Positions 50,917-59,684 of a stretch of 64,000 bases of DNA are shown here, one piece after another. How positions within the stretch are numbered: the stretch's first letter is position 1; every line of letters begins with the position of its first letter. The stretch spans positions 1 through 64,000 of the forward strand of contig NZ_FTPD01000001.1 in assembly GCF_900156895.1 (NCBI RefSeq). Reading direction: 5' to 3'. This DNA is from Mesorhizobium prunaredense (GTDB lineage Bacteria; Pseudomonadota; Alphaproteobacteria; Rhizobiales; Rhizobiaceae). Under the pieces are notes generated by a model. That model had not been told where the DNA came from. It saw only the letters and a program-made list of their open reading frames with translations, and did not search any database. Position numbers and translations under genes: made by a program.

Positions 50917-51966
50917 ATGAGAAGCGCCCTTTTCGCAGCGACCGCTTTTTTCTCCCTTGCCGTGACAGGCCAGCCAGTGCTCGCCGCCGAAGCGCCTTAT
51001 GTCGACGACAGGTCGGACGCCGAAGCGGTCATCCGCTCGTTCTACAGCGCCATCAACCGGCAAGAATTCGCGCGCGCCTGGGACTATTTCGGCGACACCA
51101 AGCCGGCCAAGGATTTCGATGCCTTCGTCAAGGGCTATGACGGCACCGAAAGGGTCGATGTCAAAACCGGCGGCGTGTCGGACGACGGTGCGGCCGGCAG
51201 CATCTATTACAATGTTCCGGTTGCCATCCGGGCGACAGCCAAGGACGGCAGCGAAAATGTCTTTGCCGGTTGCTATACGTTGCGCCAGGTCAATGCCCAG
51301 ATCCAGGAACCGCCATTCCGCCCGATCTTCATCGACAAGGGCGCTTTGAAACCGTCCAAGGCCGATTTCGAGGACGCCGTGCCGGAAAGCTGCGGCGACG
51401 GACCGCCGCCGCCGAAGAAAGATGCGGCGCTGGAGGAGGCCAAGAAGGCGTTTGCAGCCACTTATGGCGACCAGTGCGACAAGGAAATGCCCGGCGGCGA
51501 GCCTTTGGCAGAGCCGGACGCCTACTCCCTCCGCTACAAGGATGCGGGCGCCGAGACCGATGAGCCCGAACGCGAGTCGCGGCTGTTCCGCTTCTTCTGC
51601 TCGATGGCTGCCTACAATGAGAGTGCCGTCTACTATGTCTACGACGACGTATCCGGTGTCCGGCAGCTGCAGTTCGCCTCGCCGGAACTCGATATCCACT
51701 ATGAGAACAACAATAGCGAAGGCAAGGTCGAGGCGATCAACGTCGTCGGCTTCGAGACAGACGACCAGTTGGTCAATTCCGAATATGACGACGCCACCAA
51801 GACGATCTCGTCGCTCAACAAGTGGCGCGGCGTCGGCGATGCCTCGTCAGCTGGCACGTATCTGTTTCGCAACGGCAATTTCTCGCTGGTGCAGTACGAT
51901 GTCGACGCCTCCTATGACGGCGAGATCAACCCCCAGACAGTGGTGGACTACAACACACCGCCTTAA
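50917..51966 (+). CDS. Exported DUF1176-like protein (349 aa)
   Basis: The start MRSALFAATAFFSLAVTGQP gives a signal peptide cleaved near VLAAEA. Residues about 30-125 form an NTF2-like domain (AEAVIRSFYSAINRQEFARA). The C-terminal half (about 170-345) contains FRFFCSMAAYNESAVYYVYD then VRQLQFASPELDI, typical of DUF1176 proteins of rhizobia. It is secreted to the periplasm. The role is unknown. Convergent with the next gene, ending four bases past its stop. Confidence 0.75.
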   Translation: MRSALFAATAFFSLAVTGQPVLAAEAPYVDDRSDAEAVIRSFYSAINRQEFARAWDYFGDTKPAKDFDAFVKGYDGTERVDVKTGGVSDDGAAGSIYYNVPVAIRATAKDGSENVFAGCYTLRQVNAQIQEPPFRPIFIDKGALKPSKADFEDAVPESCGDGPPPPKKDAALEEAKKAFAATYGDQCDKEMPGGEPLAEPDAYSLRYKDAGAETDEPERESRLFRFFCSMAAYNESAVYYVYDDVSGVRQLQFASPELDIHYENNNSEGKVEAINVVGFETDDQLVNSEYDDATKTISSLNKWRGVGDASSAGTYLFRNGNFSLVQYDVDASYDGEINPQTVVDYNTPP

Positions 51967-52847
51967 GGGGCCTCCGACAGCATCCAGTTGAGCGTGCCGC
52001 GCCAGTCGGTCATGCGGATCGGCGTGCCGTGCGTGCCGGTCTCGAAGCGGACAAAGCGGGCCGGATAGCTCTTCGATTTGGCCAGGATCGAACGGAAGAA
52101 GGCTTCCTGTTTCTCGACTGGAAACACAGGGTCCTTGCTGCCCTGGCCAAAGAAGACCGGAACACGGCGCTTGAAGGCCGGGCTCGAGAAGAAACTTTCA
52201 TCCCACAGCGAACCGAGCAGCAGCAGCCCGCCGATGCGGCCGCCAGTATCCTTGCGGGCGGCCAGCTTCCAGCACAATGCGCCGCCCATCGAGCCGCAGG
52301 CGACGAAGATCTTCGCGCCCGGCGACCGTTCGGCATAGTGGCCGATCAGCGCGGCGATCTGGGCCGCGCCGGTGTCGCCGAAATCGGGAAAATCCGGCGA
52401 CAGATAGAGGCCGCCATTGCCGGCCATCAGGTTCTTGATGCGGTTGAAATTGCCGCCGAAGGTGAAGTCGTCAACGCCCTGCTTGCGGCTGCCGCCCTGC
52501 CCGTGGAGATAGAGCACGATGATGTCGGCGCCTTGCGTGTGACCGACGGCGATGTGGCGGATATTGCCGGCGTCGGTCTTCAGCAGCAGATCCTGCTGCA
52601 CCTTGCGCACACCGGTGTCGACATACTGCGCCTGCGCGCGGCGCTCCGGCACTTGGTCACGGGCGTTGATATCGCGCAATTCGCGATAGTCGACGACTGT
52701 ATAGGCGCCCGCGGACGAGAGGATGGCCGGATAGGCGAACAGATCGTCTTTGAAGGGCTTTAGCGTGAGGACGTCAGCGTAGGCGGCGCAAGAAATCAAG
52801 AAAAATATTGAAGTCAGAAGGGCGCATAGGACGGTACGAATAGCCAT
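51963..52847 (-). CDS. Exported alpha/beta hydrolase (294 aa)
   Basis: The start MAIRTVLCALLTSIFFLISC gives a signal peptide (cleavage near AYA). VLYLHGQGGSRKQG is the HG oxyanion loop. KIFVACGSMGGALCW is the nucleophile elbow with G-S-M-G-G. GQGSKDPVFPVEKQ holds the acid and GTHGTPIRMTDW the catalytic His. The substrate is unknown. It lies 32 bases after the MoeA-MocA fusion and may be its last operon gene. Confidence 0.8.
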   Translation of the reverse strand: MAIRTVLCALLTSIFFLISCAAYADVLTLKPFKDDLFAYPAILSSAGAYTVVDYRELRDINARDQVPERRAQAQYVDTGVRKVQQDLLLKTDAGNIRHIAVGHTQGADIIVLYLHGQGGSRKQGVDDFTFGGNFNRIKNLMAGNGGLYLSPDFPDFGDTGAAQIAALIGHYAERSPGAKIFVACGSMGGALCWKLAARKDTGGRIGGLLLLGSLWDESFFSSPAFKRRVPVFFGQGSKDPVFPVEKQEAFFRSILAKSKSYPARFVRFETGTHGTPIRMTDWRGTLNWMLSEAP

Positions 52848-52879
52848 GCCCCAGCCATGCGTTTCTCGGCCCCGGTTTG

Positions 52880-54502
52880 TCAATCCTGCAGCACGCCGCC
52901 GGCGCCTTCCAGCGCTTCGCGGGTGTCGACATCGATAGACGCACTCTTGCCGATCTCGACATCGACGACATCGAGCCCTTCGGCCTCGACCAGATGGCGC
53001 GCGCCGGTATCGCCTTCGAGATGAGCGATCGCCGCAAACAGTGAGCGCGGCAACAGCACCGGGTTGCCTCGCTTTCCCTCATGCGAGGCGCGCACGACCG
53101 ATCTGCCCTCGGACTTGCGGAATGCATCGATCAGCCTGTCGAGGTCGGCTGACGCGATGCCAGGCATGTCGCCAAGCACGATCATGGCGCCGGCAGCATC
53201 GCCGCTGACCCGCGCGATGCCGGCCTTCAGCGACGAAGACAGGCCCTCGGCGAAATCCGGATTATCGGCGAAAGTCAAATCCAGTCCCGACAACGCGGCG
53301 CGTACACGCTCGCGCTGATGGCCGGTGACGACGATGGTATCAGAAGCTTTAGAGCCGAGCGCGCGCTCGGCGGTGCGGCGCACCAGCGGTTTTCCGTCGA
53401 ACAGTGCCAGCAGCTTGTTCGGGCCGCCCATGCGGCTGGAGCGGCCGGCGGCCAGCAGCACGATATCGACCTTCAACTCGGCACTCTCAGACTTTGGCGC
53501 CGGCAGCGGCTCGCGCGGCTGTGGCCGGGTCGGGATTTCCATCAACAGACCGCCGACACCCATGCCGGCAATATCATTGGCCGTCACGTCGAGACCGGCG
53601 ATCAACCGGTCGAGAACCCAGTCAAAACCGTTCTCCTTGGGGCTGCGGGCGCAGCCCGGCGCGCCGATGACGCGCTTGCCGGCAAGCGCGCCGAGCACCA
53701 GCAGATTGCCGGGATCGACCGGCATGCCGGCGCGGATGACGGTGCCGCCGGCCTTCTCGATCGCTGCCGGGACGACGTCGCCAAAATCGCTCATCGCCGA
53801 TGCGCCGAAGATCACCACAATATCGTTGTCACGCGCCAGCGAGCCCGCAGCCTCCGCAACGGCGCCAACGTGATGCGGCGTGCGGCGCTCGGCCGTCAGC
53901 CGGCCACCTGAGCGCGCCAGACGGGCTTCGGTGACCCGCAACGTCTTGTCGAGCACACTCGGCTTGATGCCGGGCAGAACCGTCTGGATGACGCCGACAC
54001 GCACCGGCTGATAGGCATTGACGGCAAAGATCTCGCCGCCGGCGCAGATCCTTGCCACCGCATCGACCAGGGCGGAAGCAATGGCGAAGGGAATAATCTT
54101 CACGGTTGCGACCATCTGGCCGTTTTCGACCGGCGCATGCTGCGCCAGCGTGGCGATGGTGATGGTCGGATCGACGGCGTTGATGGCGTTGATCATCGCG
54201 GCATCTACCGTGAAGATACCGGCCGCCAGGGCGTGTAGATTAACCCGGCCGGTCGCGGCGGGCTTCGCCTCGACATTGCGATGGATCATGCTTTCGGCGA
54301 TCTTTTCGGCGGCAGCGTCCTCGCTCAAATCATCGGGAGCAAGAACAGCCGCGACAACCTCCGAAATCCCTGCTGACTTGAGCAAAGACACATCCTCGGC
54401 GCTCAGCCTGTGTGCCTTGCGCAAGCGCCGTTCTCCGGCCGTGGTGGCGTGTGCCAGCACTGCGCCTTCGGCCGTATCTACGGGGATTGGCCCGAACTTC
54501 AC
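52880..54502 (-). CDS. MoeA-like molybdopterin-binding protein fused to MobA/MocA-like nucleotidyltransferase (540 aa)
   Basis: Residues 1-330 follow the MoeA/MoCF pattern: MKFGPIPVDTAEGAVLAHAT, AVNAYQPVRVGVIQTVLPGI then IVVIFGASAMSDFGDVVPAA. Residues about 345-540 are a MobA-like transferase: VDIVLLAAGRSSRMGGPNKL LA (the L-A-A-G-x-S-x-R-M-G nucleotide loop) and IVLGDMPGIASADLDRLIDA. Such fusions transfer CMP or GMP to the molybdenum cofactor for xanthine-oxidase-family enzymes. The start overlaps the XdhC gene stop by 4 bases (ATGA). It is in the Cox/Xdh-type maturation operon. Confidence 0.88.
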   Translation of the reverse strand: MKFGPIPVDTAEGAVLAHATTAGERRLRKAHRLSAEDVSLLKSAGISEVVAAVLAPDDLSEDAAAEKIAESMIHRNVEAKPAATGRVNLHALAAGIFTVDAAMINAINAVDPTITIATLAQHAPVENGQMVATVKIIPFAIASALVDAVARICAGGEIFAVNAYQPVRVGVIQTVLPGIKPSVLDKTLRVTEARLARSGGRLTAERRTPHHVGAVAEAAGSLARDNDIVVIFGASAMSDFGDVVPAAIEKAGGTVIRAGMPVDPGNLLVLGALAGKRVIGAPGCARSPKENGFDWVLDRLIAGLDVTANDIAGMGVGGLLMEIPTRPQPREPLPAPKSESAELKVDIVLLAAGRSSRMGGPNKLLALFDGKPLVRRTAERALGSKASDTIVVTGHQRERVRAALSGLDLTFADNPDFAEGLSSSLKAGIARVSGDAAGAMIVLGDMPGIASADLDRLIDAFRKSEGRSVVRASHEGKRGNPVLLPRSLFAAIAHLEGDTGARHLVEAEGLDVVDVEIGKSASIDVDTREALEGAGGVLQD

Positions 54503-55203
54503 GCCACCGCGTCCTTGGATTCGAGGCCACGCGAACGAAAGGCCTGGATCGCCTGCGCTAGAATAGCGACCGCGATCTCGGCCGGGCTCGCCGCACCGAT
54601 GTCGAGACCGATCGGCGCGTGGATGCGGGCGATCTGGTCGGCGGTCGCGCCCAATGCCAGCAGGCGCTCGACCCGCTTCGCATGAGTCTTGCGGCTGCCG
54701 AGCGCACCGACGTAGAAGCAGTTGGCGTCGAGCGCCGCCTTCAGCGCGAAATCATCGATCTTCGGATCATGGGTGACGGCGGCCAGCGCCGTAAAGCTGT
54801 CGAGCGGCTGGCGCTTCAGGATATCCTCCGGCCATTCGGCATGCAGCGCGACATCGGGAAAGCGGTCTGCGGTGGCAAAGGCCGTGCGCGGATCGACGAT
54901 CTCCACGGGGTAGCCGGCGATCCTGGCCATCGGCGCCAGTGCCTGGCTGATATGGACTGCGCCGATCACCACCAGGCGCGGCTGCGGCAGATAGGCGTTG
55001 AGGAAGAAGGTTCGCCCTTCAGCCTCGACCGACCCGGAATTGCCTGATCGAAACGCCTTGGCGATCGCAGCGCCCAATTCGCCGGCGACCTGATCGCCCT
55101 CCCGCACGATACGATCGCGGCCATCGCCGAGATCGGTGACCAGGATCACCGCGCGGCGGGCGCGGCGTTCGGCGTTCAGCGACTTCAGCGCGTAGGGATC
55201 CAT
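54499..55203 (-). CDS. XdhC family protein, C-terminal Rossmann type (234 aa)
   Basis: LPQPRLVVIGAVHISQALAP is the Rossmann nucleotide-binding start of the XdhC C-terminal domain. ALAAVTHDPKIDDFALKAAL then CFYVGALGSRKTHAKRVERL and APIGLDIGAASPAEIAVAIL are the standard signatures. XdhC inserts sulfurated Mo cofactor into xanthine-oxidase-type enzymes. Its Cys-containing N-terminal domain is in a separate gene (55328-55666), and a tandem repeat separates the two. Confidence 0.88.
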   Translation of the reverse strand: MDPYALKSLNAERRARRAVILVTDLGDGRDRIVREGDQVAGELGAAIAKAFRSGNSGSVEAEGRTFFLNAYLPQPRLVVIGAVHISQALAPMARIAGYPVEIVDPRTAFATADRFPDVALHAEWPEDILKRQPLDSFTALAAVTHDPKIDDFALKAALDANCFYVGALGSRKTHAKRVERLLALGATADQIARIHAPIGLDIGAASPAEIAVAILAQAIQAFRSRGLESKDAVA

Positions 55204-55210
55204 CGAAATA

Positions 55211-55326
55211 TCTCTTGTTTAAGCATGATTCTTGTCGGCAAACCGGTTGCCACTTTGCGGGATCATGCTCTCTTGTTTAAGCATGATTCTTGTCCGCAAA
55301 CCGGTTCCCACTTTGCGGGATCATGC
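55211..55326. repeat. Two tandem copies of a 58-bp palindromic rhizobial repeat
   Basis: Copy 1 is 55211-55268 and copy 2 is 55269-55326; they differ at two positions (gtcggca/gtccgca; gttgcc/gttccc). Each contains GCATGAT…ATCATGC arms around gcaaaccggtt-type sequence. It fills the gap between the split XdhC genes. Confidence 0.85.
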
Positions 55327-55327
55327 T

Positions 55328-55666
55328 CTAACCCAACCGCTCGACATAGACCTTGATGCGGCCACCGCAGGACAGGCCGACCTGCCAGGCGGTCTCGTCG
55401 GCGACGCCGAACTCCAGCATCTTGGCCTTGCCGCTGTCGATGACGTCGACCGCCTCGGTGACCACCGCGCCTTCGACGCAGCCACCAGAGACGGAGCCAT
55501 GGAAATTGCCTTCCGCGTCGATGACAAGGTGGCTGCCGACCGGCCGCGGCGCCGAGCCCCAGGTCTCGACCACGGTGGCAATGGCGACATCCTTGCCGTC
55601 TTTCATCCAGCCTTCCGCGATGGCCAGCGGATCGCGGGCCTCATCGAGATAAATGCTGTTTTCCAT
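55328..55666 (-). CDS. XdhC/CoxI N-terminal domain protein (112 aa)
   Basis: It starts MENSIYLDEARDPLAIAEGW. VAIATVVETWGSAPRPVGSH and GSVSGGCVEGAVVTEA, then VGLSCGGRIKVYVERLG are signatures of the XdhC N-terminal domain, including the S-G-G-C-V-E and C-G-G Cys motifs that bind the Mo cofactor. It is stand-alone rather than fused to the Rossmann half. It lies between the CoxE-like and XdhC C-terminal genes in one operon. Confidence 0.88.
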   Translation of the reverse strand: MENSIYLDEARDPLAIAEGWMKDGKDVAIATVVETWGSAPRPVGSHLVIDAEGNFHGSVSGGCVEGAVVTEAVDVIDSGKAKMLEFGVADETAWQVGLSCGGRIKVYVERLG

Positions 55667-55694
55667 CACCGTTTCTCCCGCAGATAACATATGA

Positions 55695-56945
55695 CTATGC
55701 TGCGTCTCTCGCGCCACTCTCAATCCATCTGCGTGGGTCGACGGAGCGCGCCGAAGTCTTGTCCAGCGACGCGCACAGATCGGCGAGCGCATCGAGGTTG
55801 TGCACCGAGCGGAATTCGTCGACATGCGGCAGCATCGCCTTGACGCCGCGGGCGCGCGCCTCGAAGCCGTCGAAGCGCAGCAGCGGGTTCAGCCAGATCA
55901 GCCGCCGGCAGGATTTGCGCAGGCGCTCCATTTCCTCCGACAGGCCGGCAACGTCGTCGCGCTCCAGCCCGTCGGTGATCAGGAGAACCACCGCACCCTG
56001 CCCCAGCACACGCCGCGACCATAGCCGGTTGAATTCGGCCATCGTATCGCCGATGCGGGTGCCGCCCGACCAGTCCATCACCGCCGCCGAACAGTCGGCG
56101 AGTGCTGCGTCTGGATCGCGATGGCGCATCTGCCGCGTCAGATTTGTCAGCCTGGTGCCGAAAACGAAGGCGTGCACGCGCCGGCGCTTTTCAGTCAGCG
56201 CATGCAGAAAATGCAGGAAGATGCGCGTGTACTGGCTCATCGAACCGGAAATATCGGCAAGCACGACCAGCGGAGGGTGAACCTCACGCTGTGACCGGAA
56301 TTTCGGCAGGATCAATTCGCCGCCGGTGCGCGCAGCGGAACGCATCATGGCGCGCGGATCGATACGGCGACCATGCGCATTGGACTTGAAGCGGCGTGTC
56401 CTGACCATGTCGAAGGGCAGCCGCAACTCGGCGATCGCCTTCTTGGCGTCGATCATCTCGGCGGCGTTCATCTGGGCAAAATCCTTGCCCCTCAGCACCT
56501 CGTTGCCGGAAAATGTGAAGCGGGCGTCGACCTCGATCTCGGGGATTTCCTGCGCCGGCAGGTTCTTCTGGTGGCCCTCGAACATCGCCTGGCTGACACG
56601 GTTTTCCGCAGCCCGCGGCTTTTGCTTCTCACGACTGTTCGGCGCAACTGGCGAAAACATCGCCAGCATCTTTTCGATCAGCTCGTGCGATTTCCAGAAC
56701 AGCCGGAAGGTTTCGTCGAAGGTGGGGTGATCCTCGTGCCGCGACACCAGCACGGCGTGCAGCGTCCAGTAGAAATCGTCGCGGGAACCGATGCCGGCGG
56801 CCAGCACCGCCTCGATCGCATCCTTGACCGAGGCGGGGCCGACCCGCATGCCGGCCTTGCGCAAGGTGCGGGCGAAATAGACGATGTTATCGGCGATCCG
56901 CCCGTCCGCTGTGGCCTCTTTCGGTTCGGGATGCGGCGTTGCCAT
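55695..56945 (-). CDS. CoxE-like VWA domain protein (416 aa)
   Basis: It starts MATPHPEPKEATADGRIADN. The C-terminal VWA domain has the MIDAS-type D-x-S-x-S loop in LVVLADISGSMSQYTRIFLH, with later WSGGTRIGDTMAEF and LLITDGLERDD. Residues about 100-230 are a helical CoxE-type region (AAENRVSQAMFEGHQKNLPA). Together with the MoxR ATPase it forms the MoxR-VWA chaperone pair that activates Mo-containing CO dehydrogenase-like enzymes. It starts 4 bases after the MoxR stop. Confidence 0.9.
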   Translation of the reverse strand: MATPHPEPKEATADGRIADNIVYFARTLRKAGMRVGPASVKDAIEAVLAAGIGSRDDFYWTLHAVLVSRHEDHPTFDETFRLFWKSHELIEKMLAMFSPVAPNSREKQKPRAAENRVSQAMFEGHQKNLPAQEIPEIEVDARFTFSGNEVLRGKDFAQMNAAEMIDAKKAIAELRLPFDMVRTRRFKSNAHGRRIDPRAMMRSAARTGGELILPKFRSQREVHPPLVVLADISGSMSQYTRIFLHFLHALTEKRRRVHAFVFGTRLTNLTRQMRHRDPDAALADCSAAVMDWSGGTRIGDTMAEFNRLWSRRVLGQGAVVLLITDGLERDDVAGLSEEMERLRKSCRRLIWLNPLLRFDGFEARARGVKAMLPHVDEFRSVHNLDALADLCASLDKTSARSVDPRRWIESGARDAA

Positions 56946-56949
56946 CGCC

Positions 56950-57879
56950 CTACTCCGCCGCCGAAAGCTCGGCCTTCACCTCGTTGAGGATGCGCCGGCT
57001 TTCGCCCTGCTCGATACGGGCAATGTCGTCCTGGTATTTCAGCAGCACGCCGATCGTGTCGGAAACGGTTTCCGGATCGAGCGCCACCTTGTCGAGTTCG
57101 GTCAGCGCGCCGGCCCAGTCGATGGTCTCGGCAACACCCGGCACCTTGAACAGGTCGATCTGGCGCAGCTTCTGGATGAATGAAACGACCTCGGCCGACA
57201 GCCGGCTGTTGGCCTGCGGCACTTTCCGGCGCACGATTTCCAGCTCGCGCTCGGCATTCGGATAGTCGACCCAGTGATAAAGGCAGCGCCGCTTCAGCGC
57301 GTCGTGGATCTCTCTGGTGCGGTTGGTGGTGATGATGACGATCGGCGGCTCCTCCGCCTTGATCGTGCCGAGTTCGGGCACCGTGACCTGGAAGTCGGAG
57401 AGGATTTCGAGCAGGAACGCCTCGAAGGCCTCATCGGTGCGGTCGAGCTCGTCGATCAGGAAGACCGGGGCGGCGCCCGCCTTGCCGGTCAGCGCGTCGA
57501 GCACCGGGCGGCGGATCAGGTATTTTTCGGAAAAGACGTTGCGCTCCATGTCGGAGCGGTCGACCTTGCCGGCCGCCTCCTCCATGCGGATCTCGATCAT
57601 CTGCGCGGCGTAGTTCCACTCGTAGACGGCCGAGGAGACATCTAGGCCTTCATAGCATTGCAGGCGGATCAGCCGGCGGCCGAGCGCTTGCGCCAACACC
57701 TTGGCGATCTCGGTCTTGCCGACGCCGGCCTCGCCCTCGAGGAACAGCGGCCGCTTCATGCGCAGCGACAAGAACAGCACGGTCGCCAGCGACCGGTCCG
57801 CCACATAGTCCGCACCGGTCAGGAGATCGAGCGTCTCGTCGATCGTCCGCGGCGCAGGGCATGGGGTCCACCCGGTCAT
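56950..57879 (-). CDS. MoxR/CoxD-type AAA+ ATPase (309 aa)
   Basis: The start MTGWTPCPAPRTIDETLDLL is chosen over an upstream ATG at 57903. Walker A is LFLEGEAGVGKTEIAKVL, Walker B is APVFLIDELDRTDEAF, and sensor 1 is PPIVIITTNRTREIHDALKR RC. The C-terminal helical lid contains SFIQKLRQIDLFKVPG. It works with the adjacent VWA protein. CoxD is needed for Mo/Cu-S centre maturation in Oligotropha (established). It is the second gene of the operon behind the flavin reductase gene. Confidence 0.92.
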   Translation of the reverse strand: MTGWTPCPAPRTIDETLDLLTGADYVADRSLATVLFLSLRMKRPLFLEGEAGVGKTEIAKVLAQALGRRLIRLQCYEGLDVSSAVYEWNYAAQMIEIRMEEAAGKVDRSDMERNVFSEKYLIRRPVLDALTGKAGAAPVFLIDELDRTDEAFEAFLLEILSDFQVTVPELGTIKAEEPPIVIITTNRTREIHDALKRRCLYHWVDYPNAERELEIVRRKVPQANSRLSAEVVSFIQKLRQIDLFKVPGVAETIDWAGALTELDKVALDPETVSDTIGVLLKYQDDIARIEQGESRRILNEVKAELSAAE

Positions 57880-57912
57880 TGTCTCTCCGTGGGTGCGGCC
57901 CATCCAGAGCCT

Positions 57913-58407
57913 CTACAGAGCGTGATAGCCGCGGTCGTGATAGATCAGCGGCCGCAAATTATCGCCGATACGCAGGCCTGTCACCTTGCCAAAAAGCACA
58001 CGGTGGGTGGCCAGATCCTTGGTATCGAACAGTTCGCAGTCGAACACGGCGAGCGCGCCCTTCAGGGTCGGCGCGCCGGTCGAGATCATATCCCACTCGC
58101 CGAGCGCGAAGCGTTCCTCGACCGGCAGGCCGGTGAGGCCGGAAAAGCCGACCGACAGCGCCTCCTGGTCCGAAGCCAGCGTGTTCAAGGCGAACCTGCC
58201 ATTCTTCACGAACGGCTCGTTCTTGGGATTTTCGCGATTGAGGCAGACCAGGATGGTCGGCGGCGTGTCCGACACCGAACAGGCTGCAATGACAGTCGCA
58301 CCGCGCCTGCCGGCGGAACCATCGGTGGTGACCACATGGACGTGGCCGGCAAAATGGGCCATCGCGTCGCGATAGGCCTGCGGCCCTATGTCGTTCTTCT
58401 TCAGCAC
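57913..58407 (-). CDS. Flavin reductase-like domain protein (165 aa or longer)
   Basis: QAYRDAMAHFAGHVHVVTTD then GRRGATVIAACSVSDTPPTI and LVCLNRENPKNEPFVKNGRF are hallmarks of the HpaC/RutF-like FMN reductase family. VFDCELFDTKDLATHRVLFG K continues it. The start is uncertain: GTG 58407, with GGAA upstream and a TATATA box further back, is preferred, while ATGs at 58470 and 58497 lie within the likely promoter. It reduces FMN for a partner monooxygenase, none of which is adjacent. It is 33 bases before the MoxR gene. Confidence 0.82.
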   Translation of the reverse strand: MLKKNDIGPQAYRDAMAHFAGHVHVVTTDGSAGRRGATVIAACSVSDTPPTILVCLNRENPKNEPFVKNGRFALNTLASDQEALSVGFSGLTGLPVEERFALGEWDMISTGAPTLKGALAVFDCELFDTKDLATHRVLFGKVTGLRIGDNLRPLIYHDRGYHAL

Positions 58408-58598
58408 CGGCGATTTCCATTGGTTTGAAGCGAGATGAACCCAACCGTTATATATGGCGGCATATTGCATGCCACAAGCGAAGTGGTTGACATGCATCCT
58501 GAATTTCGCGTGTTGCGTGAAAGCTGACCAGCCTTTAGGTCTTGGCAGGAAGTGGCGCCGGCAAACACGCGACCGGCGCGGAGGAATTCTTCGCACGC

Positions 58599-59684
58599 AT
58601 GCGACCCCGGACAATAGGCACGACAACGACAATAGCGGTGCTGGCCTGGCTGTCTCTCGCCGGTGATGCGAACGCTGAGGCGCTGCTGGTCGGCGTCGCA
58701 GCACCACTGTCCGGGCCGTCGGCGAGCCTTGGCAAACAGATCGAGGCGGGCGCCGGCCTGGCGGCAGCGGCGAACGACGCTCAACTCAAGGTTGTCGACG
58801 ACGCCTGCACGGCCGATGGCGGGGCTGCCGCGGCGAGGAAATTCGTTGCGGCGAAAGTCGGCGTGGTCGTCGGCTTCCTCTGCACTGAGGCGATCGAGGC
58901 GGCACTGCCGATCCTGAAGGACGCCAACATACCGGTCATCACCGTCAGCGTGCGCACCGAAAGCCTGACCGACCGGCGCGCCAAGACCGGCTGGCCGATC
59001 TTTCGGCTTGGGCCGCGCGGCGATGACGAGCGCAACGCCGTCGCCTTCAATCTCACCCGCCAATGGCAGAACGAGCTGTTCGCCATCATCGACGACGGCA
59101 CGATTTACGGCCGCGAAATCGCCGAAACGCTTCGGGCGGCAGCCGAGCAGGCGGCACTGAAACCGGTGTTCGTCGACACATTCAGGCCGCAGCTCGACAA
59201 CCAGATCGGGCTGATCGGGCGGCTGAGGAAGGCCGGCGCAACGCATGTCTTCGCCGGCGGTGACGGCGACGACATCGCCATCATGGGCCGCGACGCCGGC
59301 CAGCTCGATGCCGGCATCATTTTTGCCGGCGGCGAAGCGCTGCGAACACCGCCCGGCGACGTGCCTTATGCCACGGGCACGCTGATGATTGCGCCGCCCG
59401 AATGGGCCGATGTGGCCGACTCCAGGGTGCTCGAAAGCTTTGCCGCACAAAAGATCATGCCGGAGGGCTACACGCTGCCGGCCTATGCGGCGGTCGAGAT
59501 CGCCAAGGCGGCGACGGCCCTGGCGGAAACCTCCGGCAAGCCACTGGCCGATGCGCTCACCGCGCATGACTTCAGCACCGCGATCGGACCGATCCGCTTT
59601 GACGGCAAGGGCGACTTGACCGAAAACCTTTATCAGGTCTTCCGTTTCGACGGCGCAAATTTCGTGCCGGCGGAGGCCAAATGA
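58599..59684 (+). CDS. Periplasmic ligand-binding protein, branched-chain amino acid ABC type (361 aa)
   Basis: The start MRPRTIGTTTTIAVLAWLSL gives a signal peptide ending near ANA. ALLVGVAAPLSGPSASLGKQ is the standard LivJ-type opening. LKVVDDACTADGGAAAARKF and VVVGFLCTEAIEAALPI follow the type I periplasmic fold. There is no permease or ATPase nearby, so it may be an orphan binding protein or feed a sensor. It overlaps the P1 peptidase gene by 4 bases and is co-translated with it. Confidence 0.87.
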   Translation: MRPRTIGTTTTIAVLAWLSLAGDANAEALLVGVAAPLSGPSASLGKQIEAGAGLAAAANDAQLKVVDDACTADGGAAAARKFVAAKVGVVVGFLCTEAIEAALPILKDANIPVITVSVRTESLTDRRAKTGWPIFRLGPRGDDERNAVAFNLTRQWQNELFAIIDDGTIYGREIAETLRAAAEQAALKPVFVDTFRPQLDNQIGLIGRLRKAGATHVFAGGDGDDIAIMGRDAGQLDAGIIFAGGEALRTPPGDVPYATGTLMIAPPEWADVADSRVLESFAAQKIMPEGYTLPAYAAVEIAKAATALAETSGKPLADALTAHDFSTAIGPIRFDGKGDLTENLYQVFRFDGANFVPAEAK

